From Phycisphaerales bacterium (GTDB lineage: Bacteria > Planctomycetota > Phycisphaerae > Phycisphaerales > UBA1924), in NCBI GenBank assembly GCA_007124345.1, contig SLFH01000405.1:1-9840 (forward strand): a stretch of DNA of 9,840 nucleotides, written 5' to 3'. The position numbers were made by a program, and so were the translations under genes. This document shows positions 7,310-9,840 of the stretch, in pieces; position 1 is the first letter of the stretch, and every line of letters starts with the position of its first letter. The notes under the pieces were generated by a model. It searched no databases. It was not told the origin of the DNA and worked only from the letters and a program-made list of their open reading frames with translations.

Positions 7310-8173
7310 ATGCTGCTCACCCTCTCCACCGCCTGCGTCCGCGACCTGGTCATGCCCAAGGGCCGGCGCAAGCCGGAAATCCAACTCCTCGACCTCCCCG
7401 CCTACGCCAACGAACAGCTCGGCCTCCACGGCCTGGTTGTCTCCACCGACCTCCTCAAGGGCGCCGACCGCGCTCGCGTCGAGGCCCTCAGAGAGCGGGC
7501 CGACAAGGCCGGCTGCGCCTGCCTCGTCCTCGTCGAGAGCGACCCCCAGCCCCTCGCCGACCCCAACGACGACAAGGCCGAAAAGGCCATCGAACGCACG
7601 GAGAGAGTCATCTCCGCCGCCGCCATCCTCGGCTGCAACGCCGCGGCGATCGAGATCTCAGGCCCCGACCGCGAGGACACCTTCGAGCTGGCAATCGACC
7701 GCCTGCAGATCGCCGTCGAGCGGGCCGAGAAGCTCGAAATGAATCTTTTGATCAGCCCCGGCCCGGGCCTGACCGCTGACGCCGAGCGCGTCACCGAGCT
7801 GATCAAGCGTGTCGCCCGCTTCCGCGTGATGACCTACCCCGACTTCCAGAAGGCGGCCGAGTCGGGCGACCCGGTCTCCTATCTCCGCAGGCTGACGCCC
7901 TACGCCGGCGCCGTCTGCGCCTCGACCGTCGAGTTCGCCCCCGAAAAAGAGCCCGACGGGAGCGCAGACGACCTCTTGGCCGCTCTGGAAGGGCTCGACG
8001 ACCCCGAGCATTCCGCGTACGACCTCAACCCCATGATCGAGGCGGTCAGGGCCGTAGGCTTTGATGGCTCTGTCGCTCTGGACTATCGGGGGGAGGGCGA
8101 TGTTACACTTGGATTGCTCAAGAGCCGCGCCGCGGTCGAGGCCGCCCTCGCCGCGGCAGAGGAGCAGGGCTGA
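7310..8173 (+). CDS. Sugar phosphate isomerase/epimerase-like TIM-barrel protein, probably degenerate metal site
   Basis: A 287-residue protein resembling the xylose isomerase-like TIM-barrel (AP endonuclease 2) family: alternating hydrophobic strands and charged helices, with the family's C-terminal pattern of a PYAG...EF strand (197-209), a YD-x(n)-GFDGSVALDYRGEGD segment (237-264) and a closing helix. By-eye alignment puts the four usual metal ligands at altered residues: the Glu of the strand usually reading LxxE-N-H is Ser149 (LLISPGPG), the Asp of the next strand falls in VMTYPDF (173-179), the His of the hHaK strand is Cys203 (AVCAS), and the final Glu of the IEY motif is Asp258 (ALDY). 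It may therefore bind no metal or use a different chemistry. No signal peptide. The ATG at 7310 lacks a Shine-Dalgarno but follows TACAGT closely. cmk follows after 53 nt. The fold assignment is fairly sure; substrate is unknown. Confidence 0.8.
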   Translation: MLLTLSTACVRDLVMPKGRRKPEIQLLDLPAYANEQLGLHGLVVSTDLLKGADRARVEALRERADKAGCACLVLVESDPQPLADPNDDKAEKAIERTERVISAAAILGCNAAAIEISGPDREDTFELAIDRLQIAVERAEKLEMNLLISPGPGLTADAERVTELIKRVARFRVMTYPDFQKAAESGDPVSYLRRLTPYAGAVCASTVEFAPEKEPDGSADDLLAALEGLDDPEHSAYDLNPMIEAVRAVGFDGSVALDYRGEGDVTLGLLKSRAAVEAALAAAEEQG

Positions 8174-8181
8174 TCGGTCGC

Positions 8182-8222
8182 CCCGGCGGCGTCCGTGCCG
8201 CCCCTCCGCACACGCCGGGAGG
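8182..8222 (+). promoter_or_regulatory. Alternative hairpins ahead of cmk, one covering its ribosome binding site
   Basis: In the 53-nt gap, GGCGGC (8185-8190) pairs with GCCGCC (8197-8202) around a 6-nt loop. Alternatively CCCGGCG (8182-8188) pairs with CGCCGGG (8213-8219), a 7-bp stem that takes up the first half of the cmk Shine-Dalgarno GGGAGG (8217-8222). The two stems share 8185-8188 and cannot coexist, an arrangement like a translational switch. It may be chance in GC-rich DNA. Confidence 0.3.
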
Positions 8223-8226
8223 CCGG

Positions 8227-9000
8227 ATGCCCGCCACTGACGCCCAGCGATCCGTCGCCGCTACCGCCAGAGAGCCCCAGCCCCTCCCGATCGTGCCCCC
8301 GGAAACCTCCATCATCGTCACCATCGACGGGCCGGCGGGCACCGGCAAGTCCACCGTCGCCCACGCGCTCGCCACCGCCCTGGGTGTCGATGTGCTCGAC
8401 ACCGGCGCGATGTATCGCGCCGCGGCGGCCATCGCCATCGACAACGAACTCTCCCTCGACGAACCCGAAAAGATCGTCGAAACGCTCGTCGACGCCGACC
8501 TCCACTTCGACTGGTCGCAGGACCCCCCCGCCATCCTCGCCTGGATGCGCCCGCTCAACGAACGCATCCGCAAGCCGGATGTCACCGCCCTGGTCTCCAA
8601 GATCGCCGCGATCAAGGAGCTGCGCGAGCACCTCGTCCGCAAGCAGCGGATCATCGCCGCCCAGCACCCGCGACTTGTCTCTGAAGGCCGCGACCAGGGC
8701 TCGGTCGTCTTCCCCGACGCCGATGTGAAGTTCTACCTCGACGCCGACCCCCGCGTCCGCGCCGAGCGCCGGGCCGAGCAGCTCGCCGAGGCCGGCCAGA
8801 GCGTCACCATCGACGAGGTCCACAAGCGCATCTTGGAGCGCGACCACCTCGACTCGACCCGAACCGACGGCCCGCTCGTCTGCCCCGACGACGCGATCAC
8901 CATCGACACCACCCGCCTCGCCTTCGACGAGGTCGTCGAACGCCTCAGGCGCGAGGTCGTCGCCCGGATCCCCCAGCTCCACCGCCGGCACGGAAGCTGA
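8227..9000 (+). CDS. cmk: Cytidylate (CMP/dCMP) kinase
   Basis: Phosphorylates CMP and dCMP with ATP to give CDP and dCDP, feeding nucleic acid and CDP-activated lipid synthesis; cytoplasmic. Motifs in the 257-residue product: P-loop GPAGTGKS (35-42), DTGAMYR (58-64), the substrate-binding IRKPDV...VSKIAAIKELR stretch (114-133), EGRDQGSVVFPDADVKFYLDAD (153-174; most homologues have Ile or Met where Gln157 stands), RAERR (178-182), the lid RDHLDSTR (205-212), and IDTT (226-229). Family members are usually about 220-230 residues; the excess is mainly a ~27-residue polar, Pro/Ala-rich N-terminal extension. The ATG at 8227 has GGGAGG with only 4 nt between, which supports this start; no later ATG precedes the P-loop, and a GTG at codon 23 has no ribosome site. 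plsC follows after 35 nt. Confidence 0.97.
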   Translation: MPATDAQRSVAATAREPQPLPIVPPETSIIVTIDGPAGTGKSTVAHALATALGVDVLDTGAMYRAAAAIAIDNELSLDEPEKIVETLVDADLHFDWSQDPPAILAWMRPLNERIRKPDVTALVSKIAAIKELREHLVRKQRIIAAQHPRLVSEGRDQGSVVFPDADVKFYLDADPRVRAERRAEQLAEAGQSVTIDEVHKRILERDHLDSTRTDGPLVCPDDAITIDTTRLAFDEVVERLRREVVARIPQLHRRHGS

Positions 9001-9023
9001 CCCCCCCGCACCCGCTCCCGTCC

Positions 9024-9029
9024 TACCGT
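9024..9029 (+). promoter_or_regulatory. Putative -10 element (TACCGT) of plsC
   Basis: TACCGT sits 6 nt before the GTG start at 9036, and no Shine-Dalgarno is present. The spacing would place transcription initiation on or next to the start codon. No -35 is visible in the C-rich sequence upstream. plsC may thus have its own promoter in addition to read-through from cmk. Confidence 0.4.
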
Positions 9030-9035
9030 CAGAGC

Positions 9036-9743
9036 GTGACACCGAAATTCCTACGAAGATTGCACCCGACCAACCCGGGCGGGCGGATCCTGATCTACAG
9101 CACGCTGCGGATCCTCACTGTCTTTTTCGCGATGCTGGCGTTCCGCTACCGCGCGTTCCACGCCTCGCGCGTGCCCACGACCGGCCCCTTGCTCATCGTC
9201 GCCAACCACCAGTCGATGCTCGACCCGCCGATGATCGGCGCCGGCATCCCGGGACGACACCTCGACTACGTCGCGCGCGTCGGCCTCTTCAAATCACGCC
9301 TGTTCGCCTGGCTCATCCGCACGCTCAACGCCGTCCCCCTCCGCCAGGACGAGGCCGACGCGGGCGCGATCAAAACCACGCTCAAAAAGCTTGAAACCGG
9401 CTGCGCCGTCCTCGTCTTCCCCGAGGGCGCACGCACGACCGACGGCAGCGTCCGCGAGTTCAAACGCGGCGCCGCCCTCCTCGTCAAACGGGCCAAGTGC
9501 CCCGTCCTCCCCGTCGCCATCGCCGGCGCCTACCACGCCTGGCCCCGCTCGCGCAAGCGCCCCCTCATTATCGGGCAGCGCATCAGCGTCGCCTACGGCA
9601 ACCCCATCCCCCCAGAGGAGCTCATGAAGGACGGGCCCGACGCCGCTCTCGAACGCCTCCGCAAGGAGGTCGAGGCTCTCTATAGTGAACTGGCCGAGCG
9701 GACCGGGCGTGACGAACGCCCCACCGAACGAGACACAGACTGA
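9036..9743 (+). CDS. plsC: 1-acyl-sn-glycerol-3-phosphate acyltransferase (PlsC family)
   Basis: Transfers an acyl chain to lysophosphatidic acid, forming phosphatidic acid at the inner membrane. The 235-residue product has a hydrophobic N-terminal segment (about 18-36) for membrane anchoring, block I NHQSMLD (57-63, the His58-x4-Asp63 catalytic dyad), a block II-like stretch VGLFKSRLFAWLIRTLNAVPLR (82-103), block III FPEGARTTDG (128-137), and block IV VLPVAIAGAY (157-166). Length is typical. The start is GTG at 9036; the first residues are PKFLRRLHP. No Shine-Dalgarno, but TACCGT is 6 nt upstream. The C-terminal tail (about 218-235) is highly charged. Neighbourhood with cmk is widespread in bacteria, often with rpsA following. 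The family is certain; the exact acceptor (lysophosphatidic acid or another lysolipid) is inferred. Confidence 0.93.
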   Translation: MTPKFLRRLHPTNPGGRILIYSTLRILTVFFAMLAFRYRAFHASRVPTTGPLLIVANHQSMLDPPMIGAGIPGRHLDYVARVGLFKSRLFAWLIRTLNAVPLRQDEADAGAIKTTLKKLETGCAVLVFPEGARTTDGSVREFKRGAALLVKRAKCPVLPVAIAGAYHAWPRSRKRPLIIGQRISVAYGNPIPPEELMKDGPDAALERLRKEVEALYSELAERTGRDERPTERDTD

Positions 9744-9759
9744 CACCACGCTGTCAGTC
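9738..9759 (+). terminator. Stem-loop at the plsC stop codon, possible terminator
   Basis: GACTGACA (9738-9745) and TGTCAGTC (9752-9759) form a perfect 8-bp stem with loop CCACGC. The plsC TGA (9741-9743) lies inside the left arm. No T-run follows (GTCCGGCC), so Rho-independent termination would be non-canonical. Confidence 0.5.
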
Positions 9760-9840
9760 GTCCGGCCGAACCGGGGGGATTCCGAGCTGAGGGACGCGCT
9801 GTTCACCCCTCTAGAGAGGTACCCTGCCCTTGTCAGACCA
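9760..9840. other. Gene-free end of window, probable leader or promoter of the next unit
   Basis: No credible coding frame is seen. It contains an inverted repeat CCTCT-AG-AGAGG (9808-9819), a TAnnnT hexamer TACCCT (9820-9825) and, at 9830-9835, TTGTCA, a near-consensus -35 whose -10 would lie outside the window. The next gene cannot be identified from here; rpsA would be expected from common gene order. Confidence 0.3.

Noticed and set aside
7178..7429. Upstream extension of the gcvH frame to a start at 7429
   Set aside because: GcvH proteins are about 126-130 residues, ATG 7177 has a GGAG ribosome site, and the extension would overlap the divergent isomerase gene.
8083..9042. A 319-codon minus-strand open frame opposite cmk
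   Set aside because: Gly/Asp/Val-rich mirror of cmk codons with no domain; the plus strand encodes a complete CMP kinase.

Overview
This is a GC-rich window with tightly packed genes on both strands. It shows no mobile elements, CRISPR arrays, rRNA or tRNA genes. Gene content, strong G/C third-position bias and several genes without a visible Shine-Dalgarno sequence fit a planctomycete-like bacterium, possibly Phycisphaerae. That placement is an impression from sequence style, not a phylogenetic result.

Layout. Positions 1-2118 (minus) hold nearly all of uvrB, the damage-recognition helicase of nucleotide excision repair; its C-terminal end runs off the left edge. A 119-bp divergent promoter region follows. 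Next come two small plus-strand genes (2238-2660 and 2691-3095) encoding four-helix membrane proteins of unknown function that look like diverged paralogues of each other. They converge on a minus-strand unit at a stem-loop that carries both stop codons in its arms (3092-3126). The minus-strand unit reads gcvH (6797-7177), then an ABC ATPase (5986-6720), then a 970-residue permease with two FtsX modules (3123-6035). The ATPase and permease overlap by 50 nt and resemble the YbbA/YbbP-LolCDE-MacB type of exporter or extractor that works on the periplasmic side of the membrane.

A second divergent promoter region (7178-7309) separates gcvH from a plus-strand cluster: a TIM-barrel sugar isomerase/epimerase-like protein whose usual metal ligands appear to be replaced (7310-8173), cytidylate kinase cmk (8227-9000), and a PlsC-type 1-acylglycerol-3-phosphate acyltransferase (9036-9743). 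CMP kinase supplies CDP for nucleotide and CDP-lipid synthesis and PlsC makes phosphatidic acid, so these two fit a nucleotide/phospholipid housekeeping cluster. A perfect 8-bp stem-loop overlaps the plsC stop codon. The last ~80 bases contain no gene and look like the leader of the next transcription unit.

Most of the window is housekeeping, and I do not see a clear new defence or mobile system. The least explained items are the paralogous membrane-protein pair, the isomerase-like protein with a degenerate metal site, a ~22-residue insertion in UvrB just before helicase motif II, and a recurring TAC(A/C)GT hexamer 6-10 nt before start codons that suggests leaderless or near-leaderless transcription.
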